Below, piece after piece: positions 1 to 9,400 of a stretch of 64,000 nucleotides of DNA. How positions within the stretch are numbered: the first letter of the stretch is position 1; each line of letters opens with the position of its first letter. The stretch covers positions 1 to 64,000 of the forward strand of contig JAEYZG010000070.1 of assembly GCA_023428135.1 (NCBI GenBank), in the 5' to 3' direction. The position numbers and the translations under genes were made by a program. The stretch comes from Bacteroidota bacterium. Its GTDB lineage: Bacteria > Bacteroidota > Bacteroidia > Cytophagales > Cytophagaceae. The notes beneath the pieces are model-generated. The model searched no databases and was not told the DNA's origin. It saw only the letters and a list, made by a program, of their open reading frames with translations.

Positions 1-392
1 CTCCAGCATTCATGTCTTTTTTTTACCTCAAGCCATTGGCTATACTCAATTTCAAGAATGTAGCTATCTTCAAGCGCTTCTATATATAATAAGGAAGCCC
101 TTTGAGCAATCATTGCGGAATAGGAAACAATAAATTTTCCTTCTGTTAAAAAGTTTTTGGTAAATTCTTTTCCTGTCTTATCAATATATAAATATCTGAA
201 AAGGCCTTCATTAACGAATGCAAACTTTCTTGGAATTTGTCCTTCAGAGATAAAGTATTCGCCTTTATATATTCTTACAGGTTTTAATAGCTTTAAAAAA
301 GTTTCGGTTTCCTCTTGAGGAGCTGTTGCAACTAGCTTCAGGAGTTTTCTTAAGTCTTTTAATGAATCACTATTATTTGAAATGCCTCTCAT
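1..392 (-). CDS. Crp/Fnr family transcriptional regulator (partial, C-terminus beyond window)
   Basis: The minus strand is open from an ATG at 392 to the window edge, giving about 130 residues. It begins MRGISNNSDSLKDL and contains a cyclic-nucleotide-binding fold (cupin-like) signature: KGEYFISEGQIPRKFAFV, then GLFRYLYIDKTGKEFTKNF, then GKFIVSYSAMI. This is the typical N-terminal sensor half of Bacteroidota Crp/Fnr-like regulators, many of which do not bind cAMP. The helix-turn-helix would lie beyond position 1 and cannot be seen. It reads in the same direction as the sensor gene upstream of it, with about 100 bp between them. The family assignment rests on the sensor half alone. Confidence 0.75.
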   Translation of the reverse strand, partial: MRGISNNSDSLKDLRKLLKLVATAPQEETETFLKLLKPVRIYKGEYFISEGQIPRKFAFVNEGLFRYLYIDKTGKEFTKNFLTEGKFIVSYSAMIAQRASLLYIEALEDSYILEIEYSQWLEVKKRHECW

Positions 393-493
393 TAGAATGA
401 AAAACAATTGTTTGCTCCAATTTGCATATTTTCAGAATGAAAAGCTATTTTCTACTTTGGTATGGAGAATCTGTAAATTGGGATTAATAGGAA

Positions 494-2278
494 TTATTTA
501 ACATTTTGAAAATCTGTAATTATAGGGAGTCCTAATCTTTGAGCTTGCAGGTTATACATCTTTTCGGCAAATTCATCACTGGTAATATGGTATCTTGCAC
601 CTATATACTTTTTGAGATTGCCACTTTCATCAAAGACGGGAACGATATGAGCATCTACCCAATAATGACTTCCGTCTTTCGCTTTATTTTTAATGATGCC
701 ATGAAATGTTTCTCCTCTTTTAATAGTTGTCCAAAAGATTTTGAAAAGTTCTGATGGCATATCAGGGTGTCTGAATGTATTATGAGGTTTACCAATAAGT
801 TCCTCCGCTGAATACTTGGATACTTCGCAAAGCTTTTCGTTTGCCAAAGTAATGTTACCGTATAGGTCTGATTCTGAAAGAATAGTTGTAAGACTAAAAA
901 CCTTTTCACGGATTTCCATTTCTATTCTTTGATTTTCGGATATGGATACAATTCGGGAAAGATCTTCCTGAGAGGCATTGATCTCTTCCAGATTTTGCCT
1001 TAACTCCTCTTCCTGTTCACGCATAGATTCAGTCTGAATCTGTGTTTCGTGAAGCAGCTTTTGTGTATGAAGATTAATCTTTAAGGAATTGATAGAGGCT
1101 GCAAGACTTTCACCGGCCTTTTTCAATAACTCGATTTTATGACTTTCTATTTTTTTGAAACATGCAAATTCCATGACACCGTAGACAGTATCGTTTACAA
1201 TCAGTGGGCAGATAACAACAAATCGGGGTAAAGCTTCTCCCAGGCCAGAGGTAATTCGGATATAGTCATTAGGTACATCAGATAAGATTATAAGATCTTT
1301 TTCCAGGTAACATTGTCCAACCAAACTTTCGCCTGGAAGTATTGACATGTTCAGATATTTTTTTTGTCCGTAGGCGTAACAGCCCATTAATTCAAGATGT
1401 TTTTCTCCCTCAAATTCGTTTAATATGAAAAGCGAGCCCTGATTGGCTCCTATGTATTTTGTGAGAAATGAAATTGCCTTGTCAGACAGTTCGTCTAGTT
1501 GTTTATCATTGGCTCTTATTAACTCGGATATTTTGGCAATGCCTATATTAACAAAATTTTCATTTTCAGTTTTTTCAGTTGCTTCAAAAATGTATTTATG
1601 CATTTTAATCAAGGCCAACCCTAGTTTATCGTCTTCTTCAGCATTAAATTGCTTTTCAAGATTACCGTTTGCTATATTTTCTGCGAACTCGATCCCTTTA
1701 TTTATAATATCCAATTGACTGGTAAGTTTTGCGTTAGAAGCAAGACTGATCTTTGCAGATGTCTCAAATTCATAACTCCAATAACCGCATAGTAAAAAAA
1801 TAACTGCTGCAAGTGATGCATGGATAATAAAGGTGGTTAAAGGCATGTAGTCTGCTGTGGTAAAGTAAACTTCTTCCATGCCTGCATATTGCAGGTATCC
1901 CAAAAGGGCATGATGTACTACAACAAAAGTTGCCAAGGGGATTTGATTCTTCCAATTTCTATAGTATATAAGAATAATAGAAGCAATAAATGCGAAGAAA
2001 TGCATCTCAAGCATGCCATGCATCTGATATATAAACTGGGCCATAAAAACCCCCAGAGATAAACTCCCGACATACTGATACCATAGTTTGTCCGAGGCCA
2101 ATTTTAAAGTTGAGAAATACATGAAAAGATTCAGAGATCCGACTGTTATGGCAATCAGATATGTATCATATACAAATGAAATAACAAGCCCGAATATAAA
2201 TAAAGAAGAAAGAGCGTAACTGAGGAATTGTGGCTTGATATTTATAAGCTCTGAAGAATTTTTATTTGAAGTAATCAT
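494..2278 (-). CDS. Membrane sensor protein with GAF and PAS domains, no output domain
   Basis: The protein has 594 residues. Residues 1-175 are a multi-pass membrane region with a HGMLEMHFFAF...HH pattern, seen in the N-terminal membrane sensor of some chemoreceptors and diguanylate cyclases. A HAMP-like linker (about 185-240), a GAF domain (about 255-400), a coiled coil rich in Glu/Gln (about 400-455) and a PAS domain with a NTFRHPDMP motif, as in Aer-type redox PAS domains, follow. It ends about 15 residues after the PAS domain, with no kinase, GGDEF or methyl-accepting domain. Its ATG overlaps the TGA of the upstream thioredoxin-like gene by 4 bp (ATGA), so the two are probably translationally coupled. 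A redox or energy signal is plausible from the partner and the PAS type, but this is inference. Confidence 0.8.
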   Translation of the reverse strand: MITSNKNSSELINIKPQFLSYALSSLFIFGLVISFVYDTYLIAITVGSLNLFMYFSTLKLASDKLWYQYVGSLSLGVFMAQFIYQMHGMLEMHFFAFIASIILIYYRNWKNQIPLATFVVVHHALLGYLQYAGMEEVYFTTADYMPLTTFIIHASLAAVIFLLCGYWSYEFETSAKISLASNAKLTSQLDIINKGIEFAENIANGNLEKQFNAEEDDKLGLALIKMHKYIFEATEKTENENFVNIGIAKISELIRANDKQLDELSDKAISFLTKYIGANQGSLFILNEFEGEKHLELMGCYAYGQKKYLNMSILPGESLVGQCYLEKDLIILSDVPNDYIRITSGLGEALPRFVVICPLIVNDTVYGVMEFACFKKIESHKIELLKKAGESLAASINSLKINLHTQKLLHETQIQTESMREQEEELRQNLEEINASQEDLSRIVSISENQRIEMEIREKVFSLTTILSESDLYGNITLANEKLCEVSKYSAEELIGKPHNTFRHPDMPSELFKIFWTTIKRGETFHGIIKNKAKDGSHYWVDAHIVPVFDESGNLKKYIGARYHITSDEFAEKMYNLQAQRLGLPIITDFQNVK

Positions 2279-2952
2279 TGAGTTATAATGTAATTAAGGT
2301 CTGAGTTAAGTTTGCATCCATATGCTTTGTAAGCTGCAGAAGGCATATCGGGCAATTGCTTATTGTTTAATAAAGAGTCTAATATGATTTCAGGGAAATA
2401 GGTGTCTTTCTCAGTGCAAAATCGCTCTTTATTATAATTGCCTCTGTATATTAATTTGCCATCTTTAAGGATAACAGCTTGTGGCGTTGAATAAACTCCA
2501 AAGGAATCGGCAATGGAACCATCATCTATAATGAGTTTGAAATCAAATTGGTCCTTATAATCTTTGATATGTGCCTGTTCGACAACAGTAAGAAATGTTA
2601 TTCGGTTTTTGTATTTCCTGTGAAGAGATTGAAGATATAATGAGTTGAATTTTGAACATGGACATCTTGGGTTGAAAAAATGAAGGAGTATTGGATCTTT
2701 ATATTCCTTGAATAAAGAGGTATTATGCCCCGCTTTTACAGATTTGTAGTTGGATGGGACACTTGTAGGAAGGCTGTATCTGAAGTATTCTTTCCAAAGA
2801 AGTACACAAATAGCAATGAAGCAGAATGTTATTATAGATAGAATTAAACCTTTTCTCAAGATTAAATAGGGTGTTAATGTTAAGCCAACGATGGCGTTTA
2901 TGAAAATTGTAAGTAAAAGGTTGTGCCGGGAAACAATGCAGACGTAAGACAC
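2275..2952 (-). CDS. Membrane-anchored thioredoxin-fold protein with CPCS motif
   Basis: This 225-residue protein has two hydrophobic segments near the N-terminus (about 12-30 and 35-52), then a thioredoxin-like domain. The motif FFNPRCPCSKFNSLYL sits where the CXXC redox site belongs, and SFGVYSTPQAVILKDGKLIYRG gives the cis-Pro strand. The active-site pair is CPC plus Ser, so only one spacing variant of the usual dithiol is present. The C-terminal tail has one further Cys (YKAYGCKLN). Translation seems to start at a GTG (2950-2952); no nearby in-frame ATG precedes the hydrophobic segment. The stop overlaps the start of the GAF/PAS sensor, suggesting that both work in one periplasmic redox-sensing unit. 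Confidence 0.7.
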   Translation of the reverse strand: MSYVCIVSRHNLLLTIFINAIVGLTLTPYLILRKGLILSIITFCFIAICVLLWKEYFRYSLPTSVPSNYKSVKAGHNTSLFKEYKDPILLHFFNPRCPCSKFNSLYLQSLHRKYKNRITFLTVVEQAHIKDYKDQFDFKLIIDDGSIADSFGVYSTPQAVILKDGKLIYRGNYNKERFCTEKDTYFPEIILDSLLNNKQLPDMPSAAYKAYGCKLNSDLNYIITQ

Positions 2953-3176
2953 TTTTGGTTTTATCAGGGTTGGCGGTTTTGAATATTAGATAAAACGTAA
3001 ATGGATATAGATAAAATCTATTTTAAACCATATAAAAGTGTTTTGTAGAAAATGTCAGGCATTAAAGTCCTGTAAAGAAAAATTTGAATATTAAGGTTTT
3101 AGTGTCCATTATTTTTATACATTATAAAAAATCAGATATGAGGAGATAAAGAACTTCTTCAGTTATTTTTGTGAAA

Positions 3177-4169
3177 ATGGACTTAACAGAATTTGGCTCA
3201 ACGGGCTTAAAAGTATCTCGCATAGGTCTCGGACTTGCAGCATTAGGAAGGCCGGGTTATATCAATCTTGGACATGGCAAAGATCTTAACTTTGACTACG
3301 ATCTTAATGTGATGCAATCACAGACATTAAGAATGCTAGATTTCGCTTATGGACTTGGAGTCAGGTATTTTGATGTAGCAAGGAGTTATGGAAGAGGAGA
3401 AGAGTTTTTATCGAGTTGGATAAAAGCAAATAATCATAAGAAGGGTTTTACTGTTGGTTCCAAATGGGGCTACACCTATACTGCTGATTGGAAAGTTAAT
3501 GCGGAAAAGCATGAAGTTAAAGAACATACTTTAGACGTACTTAGTCGTCAATATCCTGAATCTAAAAAGCTTTTGGGAGATTACTTATCTGTTTATCATA
3601 TTCATTCAGCAACATTAGACAGTGGGGTGCTTGATAATAAAGAAGTTATTGATGGGTTGTGGCAGCTTAAGGAATCAGGGGTAATAGTCGGACTTTCACT
3701 CAGTGGTGTCGGCCAAAGTGAAACTCTGGATAAAGCGCTGGAGATACAAAACGGCAGAGACAGACTTTTCCAATCAGTCCAGGTAACGTGGAATTTGCTT
3801 GAGCAATCTTCAACAGATGTTCTGAAGAAAGCTTCTGCAGATGGTTGCGGTATTATTGTAAAAGAAGCGCTTGCCAATGGCAGACTGACAAGCAGAAGTT
3901 TGGATGCGTCTTTTAAAAATAAAAGGGGAATATTGGATAAGGTGGCTGTAAAGTATGGTTGCGGAATTGACGCCTTATCTATGGCTTATGTATTAAATCA
4001 GAAATGGACTAATATAGTCCTTAGTGGGGCATCGACAGAGGAACAATTGAAATCGAATGTTCAATCTATCCAGATTAATCTGGATGCCAATGATATTGCT
4101 CTTTTGGAGAGTCTTAAAGAAGAACCTGCAGAATATTGGTCTTCTAGAGCACAACTTCGATGGAATTAA
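3177..4169 (+). CDS. Aldo/keto reductase family oxidoreductase
   Basis: The 330-residue product matches the AKR family of NADPH-dependent TIM-barrel reductases, in the D-threo-aldose dehydrogenase/L-galactose dehydrogenase type subgroup. It opens EFGSTGLKVSRIGLGLAALG. The expected catalytic residues are seen as Asp66 and Tyr71 (YFDVARSYGRGEEF), Lys96 (GSKWGY) and His143 (VYHIHSA). A cofactor-binding end is suggested by VLSGASTEEQLKSNV. The ATG at 3177 was chosen over a GTG at 3171 because the family begins directly with this strand. The substrate cannot be read from the sequence. The gene is monocistronic and converges on the ferredoxin gene. Confidence 0.88.
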   Translation: MDLTEFGSTGLKVSRIGLGLAALGRPGYINLGHGKDLNFDYDLNVMQSQTLRMLDFAYGLGVRYFDVARSYGRGEEFLSSWIKANNHKKGFTVGSKWGYTYTADWKVNAEKHEVKEHTLDVLSRQYPESKKLLGDYLSVYHIHSATLDSGVLDNKEVIDGLWQLKESGVIVGLSLSGVGQSETLDKALEIQNGRDRLFQSVQVTWNLLEQSSTDVLKKASADGCGIIVKEALANGRLTSRSLDASFKNKRGILDKVAVKYGCGIDALSMAYVLNQKWTNIVLSGASTEEQLKSNVQSIQINLDANDIALLESLKEEPAEYWSSRAQLRWN

Positions 4170-4204
4170 AAAGGAGTCCGCAATTGCCTAAGCAACCACG
4201 GACT
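4168..4204 (-). terminator. Probable intrinsic terminator of the ferredoxin gene
   Basis: An interrupted hairpin has outer arms AGTCCG (4175-4180) and CGGACT (4199-4204) and an inner stem TTGC/GCAA. Read on the minus strand it is followed by CCTTTTTAATT, a U-rich run. It lies just after the ferredoxin stop and partly over the stop codon of the aldo/keto reductase on the other strand. Confidence 0.5.
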
Positions 4205-4217
4205 ATATTGGAGCAGC

Positions 4218-4568
4218 TTAATTTTCGTTATGCAACCAGGCTTTTTTTGCCAGTAATATTTCCTGAGTTTCCTGAAAATCAGGATCAGGTACGCAGCAGT
4301 CTACCGGGCAAACTGCAGCGCATTGAGGCTCTTCGTGAAAGCCTGTACATTCTGTACATTTATTAGGAACTATATAGAAGAAGTCATTTGAAACAGGCTC
4401 GTTCATTAAACTTGCATCAATATGAGACCCATCTTCAAGTTCAATTTCGGTAAGACTCGTACCTTTTGAATAATTCCATTCCGCCCCGTTTTCGTAAATC
4501 GCAGTATTAGGGCATTCAGGCTCGCAAGCCCCGCAGTTAATGCATTCTTCGGTAATTAAAATAGCCAT
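4218..4568 (-). CDS. 4Fe-4S dicluster ferredoxin
   Basis: This 116-residue electron carrier has one cluster motif near the N-terminus (CINCGACEPECP, residues about 9-20). A second, variant motif lies near residues 72-93 (CTECTGFHEEPQCAAVCPVDC), where an insertion separates the second and third Cys. This arrangement is typical of 2[4Fe-4S] ferredoxins that are widespread in Bacteroidota. The start at 4568 is supported by a near-perfect Shine-Dalgarno sequence AGGAGGAA just upstream on the minus strand, unusual in this window, where most genes lack one. A longer reading frame extends 18 codons further but would ignore this site. The redox partner is unknown. Confidence 0.9.
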   Translation of the reverse strand: MAILITEECINCGACEPECPNTAIYENGAEWNYSKGTSLTEIELEDGSHIDASLMNEPVSNDFFYIVPNKCTECTGFHEEPQCAAVCPVDCCVPDPDFQETQEILLAKKAWLHNEN

Positions 4569-4645
4569 TTTTCCTCCTAGTTTTATAAAACAAAATTGAA
4601 GGATTTCTAAATGATTTACCAATCATAAAAACTTATACTGGATAA

Positions 4646-5542
4646 CTAAAAGTTATAATGACTATTGCAAAATCTTTTAAAAAGGTCTGTAAGTCTGGAT
4701 GTTTTCCCATGTAGTTGAATAAATTGAAAGGTCCTGTAAATGTCAAGCCCCTTTATTTCCAGAATAACGAGTTCTTTGTTTTTGAGCTCATTGCCGATGG
4801 CATGAATGGAAATAAAAGCGGCAGATTCAGAGTACAGGAGGTAATGTTTAATCGCTTCTGTGCTTTCAAGCTGAAGTTCTATCTTTAGATCTTTCAGTGT
4901 TATTTTATCTTTATCCAGGGCTTTTAAAATCACATCCAGGGTTCCGGAACCTTGCTCTCTGAGTATAAGTGGCAATGATGCAAGTTGAGATGGTTTTAAT
5001 TCTCCTCGCTGGCCAAGTTTACTTTTTGCATGTGCTACCAAAACAATTTCGTCTTTAACAAAAGCCTCATAAGCTATTTGAGGGTGATGAGATATGCCTT
5101 CCACAATAGCAACGTCTATCTGTTCTGTGATAATCTGCTGCTCTATAAACTCACTATTGCCACTTACAAAATGGAGCTGAATGGAAGGATGCGCAGCCTT
5201 GAAGAGCGCTAATATTTTAGGTAAAACATATTGCGCCAGAGTTGTACTGGCCCCTATTCTTATTGTTCCGCTTTCTGGATTTTGAAGTTGGGCAAGATCA
5301 TTTTCAAGTGCTGCATAAACCTTGAAAATTTGTTGGGCATGTTTTAATAAGACCTGCCCTGCCGGTGTTAGGGTAATATTATTTCCATGCCTTTTAAAAA
5401 GAGCCAGTCCGGTTTGTTCTTCCAGCTCTTTGATATGTTTAGTAACGGCAGGCTGGGAAATGAAGAGTTCCTGAGCGGCTTTAGTAAAGCTTAGTTTTTG
5501 AGAAACCGTATAAAATACCTTAAGTCTGAAATCAAAAATCAT
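4646..5542 (-). CDS. LysR family transcriptional regulator
   Basis: The 298-residue protein has the LysR winged helix-turn-helix at residues 1-60 (SFTKAAQELFISQPAVTKHIKEL) and a periplasmic-binding-like effector domain from about 90 to 290 (IRIGASTTLAQYVLP, then EGISHHPQIAYEAFVKDEIVLV). It resembles the CysB/CbbR-type subgroup that responds to small organic ligands. It lies about 100 bp downstream of the membrane glycosyltransferase gene and upstream of the ferredoxin on the same strand. No clear divergent target is present, so its regulon is unknown. Length and domain order are normal for the family. Confidence 0.9.
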   Translation of the reverse strand: MIFDFRLKVFYTVSQKLSFTKAAQELFISQPAVTKHIKELEEQTGLALFKRHGNNITLTPAGQVLLKHAQQIFKVYAALENDLAQLQNPESGTIRIGASTTLAQYVLPKILALFKAAHPSIQLHFVSGNSEFIEQQIITEQIDVAIVEGISHHPQIAYEAFVKDEIVLVAHAKSKLGQRGELKPSQLASLPLILREQGSGTLDVILKALDKDKITLKDLKIELQLESTEAIKHYLLYSESAAFISIHAIGNELKNKELVILEIKGLDIYRTFQFIQLHGKTSRLTDLFKRFCNSHYNF

Positions 5543-5645
5543 AAAATTGGTCCTTGTTGCAACTGCAGAAACGTTATCACTGAAACCCCTTCACATGCCA
5601 GATGGACGAATTTAACAATTTCCGGAAGAATCTTTTCTGTGAATT

Positions 5646-6881
5646 TTATTGCTGTTGAACTGCTTTTTTCTCTCTTTCTACCTCTACTTCCTTAAGAGAA
5701 ACCAATTTTACTTGTTCGGTCACAAGAAAATCCTTGCCAGCTTTTTTCATAGTTAAAAGAGCCAGGACCTGGTAGATTATAAAGGCTGGTATTCCATAAA
5801 GATTTGACCAAATAGCTTTAGGCGCATTTCCCAGGTAAAGTACCCATAGAAAATTCAAAACGAAGATAAAGCCTCCTGAAAACACCATTATCGAAAGTGA
5901 TGGGAATAATAAAAGATTTATGGCAAATAAGATTGCACAGGAGAAAATAAGAATAAAAAGAGGGGGAGATAATGTCATAGTGCCGAAAAGGAATTTATTG
6001 AAAGAGAATCTTTCAATTCCTGATAGAACCAATTGAAGAGAATATTTAGTGTTTTCAAAATAAGATCTTAGCCATCTGGATCTTTGTCTTACTAATTGAT
6101 CGGACTTGGATATTTTTTCGTCATAAACAAGGGCGTCTTTTGCAAATGCTATCTGAATGTTATTTCCTACCAGGAAGTTTTGAAGAATTTTATCTTCAGC
6201 AATAATGAGTCCATCGCTGTTTTCACGAATTCTCGGAGAGGATAGGTATTTTTTAAACAGTTCGGTTTCGATTACCATTCCTGATCCTGCAATATTTGCA
6301 GAAGAGCTTAATATCCAAGGTACAAGCTTTTGGGTATAGTTAAAATAGAGTTCGCCCGTTGCATCCAGGCAGGCAGTGGTAGAATCCAGGTTTTTAGCAA
6401 CCCTTTTTCCCTGAACAGCAGTATACCCCGCCCCCATATAATTGTTAGCAACAGTAAGAAAATCCGGGTGCATGAGGTTGTCCGCATCCATAACTATAAC
6501 AGCATCGTGGGGCCTTACTGTCTGGCTCATACCAAAGATTAGCGAACGAACTTTAGAACCAAGCTTTTTAGACGGCAGACAGATTTTGAGTTTAGGGTTT
6601 TCTGGAATGGTTAATACTTGCTCTGCAGAACAATCATCTGCAATGAGATAAATATGGAATTTGTCATACCCCTGTTCAAGTATTGATTCTACAAGCGGGC
6701 GTGTAATTAGTAAATTTTTATAGGCAGTTATGATAATGCCGAAATCTTTTTGCTCAGTACTTTTCTGAATTTTTTTTTCTCTGACTAACAGTGAAAATAG
6801 AACTGTAAGAAACGGAAAAACCAAAAAGAATGTAATGAGACTACTCGAGAAAAGTAAGAAATAATACAAAGCATGCATCAT
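5646..6881 (-). CDS. Membrane-associated family 2 glycosyltransferase
   Basis: The 411-residue enzyme has an N-terminal membrane helix (about 5-33), a GT2 domain with IIITAYKN, IADDCS and the DAD metal-binding motif at about 132-134, then RQRSRW at about 275. That last motif is the QxxRW signature of processive or polysaccharide-type GT2 enzymes. Three or more further membrane helices follow (about 300-385). This layout fits inner-membrane enzymes that extend or export surface glycans (cellulose synthase/NodC-like organisation). Neither donor nor acceptor can be deduced. The gene has no polysaccharide cluster around it. Confidence 0.85.
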   Translation of the reverse strand: MMHALYYFLLFSSSLITFFLVFPFLTVLFSLLVREKKIQKSTEQKDFGIIITAYKNLLITRPLVESILEQGYDKFHIYLIADDCSAEQVLTIPENPKLKICLPSKKLGSKVRSLIFGMSQTVRPHDAVIVMDADNLMHPDFLTVANNYMGAGYTAVQGKRVAKNLDSTTACLDATGELYFNYTQKLVPWILSSSANIAGSGMVIETELFKKYLSSPRIRENSDGLIIAEDKILQNFLVGNNIQIAFAKDALVYDEKISKSDQLVRQRSRWLRSYFENTKYSLQLVLSGIERFSFNKFLFGTMTLSPPLFILIFSCAILFAINLLLFPSLSIMVFSGGFIFVLNFLWVLYLGNAPKAIWSNLYGIPAFIIYQVLALLTMKKAGKDFLVTEQVKLVSLKEVEVEREKKAVQQQ

Positions 6882-7425
6882 AAACCTGATTTTTAAAATC
6901 TTCTATTTAGTAATAGCCTTTTATTATAAGTTATCCATTTATTAAACTCGTAAATGAATACGAAAAAATGCTTCAGTTAATATCCAATTGTCAAGGTTTT
7001 GTTTAAGATTTAAACACTTTCAGATTTAAATGCCTTACTTTTTACCTTTTCAGGGTTAATGTAATATATAACAGGATATCTTAAGAAAGATTATAATTCT
7101 AATGTCAGTTTTTGGTTGATTGATTTCCTGAAATATTTCCCCCTTTAGTTTGATTAATATTTAAAAAAATCTATTGAAATTAGTTATAAAATGTAACAGA
7201 TCAAAGAGCTTAAGTAAAATTTAATAAATATTATTTCATTGAAGTAGTTGAAATTAAGAAGCTTCGACTGAAAATTTTATCATATCAATAATTTTAAATA
7301 TACAAATTAAGCCTTTTTCAGGTGAAATAATTTTAAGTTTTACCATATTGCTTTTCTGGTCTTTGACTGTTGAGGGAAATCGAGTTCTGAAGTATGTTAT
7401 TTCGTTTAATTAAACTTGGTGAAAT
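6882..7425. other. 544-bp AT-rich intergenic region
   Basis: This stretch separates the divergently read glycosyltransferase and tag genes. It is AT-rich with stop codons in all frames. I see no convincing small gene, RNA gene, long inverted repeat or direct repeat. It presumably carries the two divergent promoters, but none matches the TTG-N20-TAnnTTTG pattern well enough to place. Confidence 0.5.
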
Positions 7426-7998
7426 ATGAAAAACCGATGCGGGTGGACGAAAGATGATCCATTAATGATTGCATATCATGATGATGAATGGGGTGTACCT
7501 GTTCATGATGATCAGAAACATTTTGAGTTTCTGGTTCTGGATACATTTCAGGCAGGTTTAAGCTGGAAAACAGTACTTTATAAAAGAGAAGCATTCCGAA
7601 GAGCTTTTGCTGGTTTTGATGTAAGTAAAGTGGCGAAAATGACAGATGTTCAACTTGAAAAGCTTCTATCAGACCCATCTATAATTCGTAACCGACTCAA
7701 AATTTTTGGAACTGTTAAAAATGCCAAAGCCTTCCTTGAAATTCAAAAGGAATTTGGCTCCTTTGATAAATATATCTGGAGCTTTGTAGGAGATAAAACC
7801 ATCGTCAATAATAGAAAGAGCGTTAGCGAAGTTCCTGCTACAAGTAGAGAAAGTGATGCAATGAGTAAGGCATTAAAAAAGAGGGGTTTCACTTTTGTGG
7901 GATCTACTATTTGTTATGCCTACATGCAGGCAGCAGGATTAGTGAATGATCATTTGGAGGGGTGTTTCAGGTATAAACAGATTTTGAAGCCATTGTAA
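7426..7998 (+). CDS. tag: DNA-3-methyladenine glycosylase I
   Basis: The 190-residue protein removes 3-methyladenine from alkylated DNA in base excision repair. It begins MKNRCGWTKDDPLMIAYHDD, matching E. coli Tag. The zinc snap residues are visible as Cys5, His18, His176 and Cys180 (NDHLEGCFRY). The family signatures QAGLSW and KALKKRGFTFVGSTICY are present. One oddity is that the residue aligned to the recognition Glu38 of E. coli Tag (context LEGQQAGLSW) is Asp39 here (LDTFQAGLSW). This conservative change could alter base recognition. The gene stands alone. Confidence 0.95.
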   Translation: MKNRCGWTKDDPLMIAYHDDEWGVPVHDDQKHFEFLVLDTFQAGLSWKTVLYKREAFRRAFAGFDVSKVAKMTDVQLEKLLSDPSIIRNRLKIFGTVKNAKAFLEIQKEFGSFDKYIWSFVGDKTIVNNRKSVSEVPATSRESDAMSKALKKRGFTFVGSTICYAYMQAAGLVNDHLEGCFRYKQILKPL

Positions 7999-8197
7999 AG
8001 CCTTTTATGTGGTTTGATTGTTGCTGTGTGCTATATCATCATTTTTTACCCACCTTCTTTAATTACCACTCTCAATCTCCGCGTTCCATAAATCTGTTTA
8101 CAAAATCCTTGGCCTTTAAGGTTTAAACAGAAGGTTCTAACAAAATTCATTTTCCCCAAGTTCTTGTAATAGTCCTTGAATATTTGGATAGAATACT

Positions 8198-9355
8198 ATG
8201 GATAGAAATCTTTTAACTAAATTTTTAGCATTGATACTTGGCTGTTTCTTTGGAAGTTACTCTTCCTTGGCGGGTATCGGAGGCATATCCTTAGATGAAA
8301 ACCCATTTGTAAGTGAAAAGTATATGTTGCTGAAAGTTGATCAGGGAGAGACGCTTGATACATCAATGACCTTCTGTGATGAGGAAACAGTATCAGTTGT
8401 TGGTTCAAATCTGCCAGCCTTTGCAAAACTTACTTACAATGGAGGAGGCAAGGCCTCTGTTTCCCTTGCACCATTGATGGAGACGGGACTATTTGAGAAT
8501 GTATATATAATCGCTTCTGATAGTTATGGCGGTAGTGACACAATATATGTTACGATTGTGGTAAACAAAATGCTTTATAGAGTTAATTCGGGAGGACCAG
8601 TCGTTAAAGATCTTCCAATGGAATGGGCTTCGGATGTGCAGGAAGCTCCTGCCCCTTATCTTGATGCTAATAGCGCCAATTATACAACTGGAAGTAATAT
8701 GTGGACGGGTACAAATCCTACAGGTGCACCGGATTTACTTTTTGGAGACAACAGACTAAACTTGCTTGAAAGTAAATCTTTGATTATGAAATTTCCAGTT
8801 CCTCAGAGCGGAAAGTACAGGGTCAATCTCTATTTTGCTCAAAAGGTCAATGGTGATGTAACGGGACCAGGGCAGCAAGTTTTTCATATTAAAGTAGAAA
8901 ATTCAATGGCACTTGAAAATTTTGACATCTATGCAGAAGCCGGTATGGCGGCTATAAAAAAAACTTGTGTTGTCGAAGTAAATGATAAGATTTTAAATAT
9001 AAATTTTTTTAGGAAAAAAGGAAACCCTCAGGTAAATGCAATAGAGATTTTTCAGATTGAAGAAGATCCGGTTTTTAGAAATAATGAGAGAACTTTTTCC
9101 GGAGAAATGGTTGCTATTCCAAATCCTACAGCAGATAAAGTTCAGATGAGATTTAAAGGGTATTTAAATGGAATAGTTACAGTAACTTTATATGATGAGA
9201 GAAACCGGATCATTTTCAGGAAGAATATGGCTCTTTTGTGTGGGAAATCTATTAAGCTTAACCTCGCTGAGTTGAGCCTTGCTTCAGGGGAATATTATGT
9301 GCAGGTGCTAACTGCAAATAGGAAATATTTTGCAAGGGTTATGGTTTTGAATTGA
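8198..9355 (+). CDS. Secreted malectin-domain protein with T9SS sorting domain
   Basis: The 385-residue protein has a signal peptide (about 1-26), a short beta-rich N-terminal region, and a malectin-like carbohydrate-binding domain at about 125-285 (LYRVNSGGP...DLLFGDNRLN...YRVNLYFAQ...NINFFRKKGNPQVNAIEIFQ). The C-terminal about 75 residues form a type A sorting domain (IPNPTADKVQMRF...ASGEYYVQV), which directs export by the type IX system and attachment to the cell surface. No catalytic domain is visible, so it may bind a glycan or serve as a surface lectin. It lies directly upstream of the phosphate regulator gene, but a Pho-type promoter separates the two, so co-regulation is not implied. 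Confidence 0.85.
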   Translation: MDRNLLTKFLALILGCFFGSYSSLAGIGGISLDENPFVSEKYMLLKVDQGETLDTSMTFCDEETVSVVGSNLPAFAKLTYNGGGKASVSLAPLMETGLFENVYIIASDSYGGSDTIYVTIVVNKMLYRVNSGGPVVKDLPMEWASDVQEAPAPYLDANSANYTTGSNMWTGTNPTGAPDLLFGDNRLNLLESKSLIMKFPVPQSGKYRVNLYFAQKVNGDVTGPGQQVFHIKVENSMALENFDIYAEAGMAAIKKTCVVEVNDKILNINFFRKKGNPQVNAIEIFQIEEDPVFRNNERTFSGEMVAIPNPTADKVQMRFKGYLNGIVTVTLYDERNRIIFRKNMALLCGKSIKLNLAELSLASGEYYVQVLTANRKYFARVMVLN

Positions 9356-9400
9356 TTGTTATGCTCAACTATTTGTTTAAGATTTGAATAAATGAGATAG

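Noticed and set aside
4160..4366. 68-codon plus-strand reading frame between the aldo/keto reductase and ferredoxin genes
   Set aside because: It lies antisense to the well-supported ferredoxin gene and its product shows no family signature.
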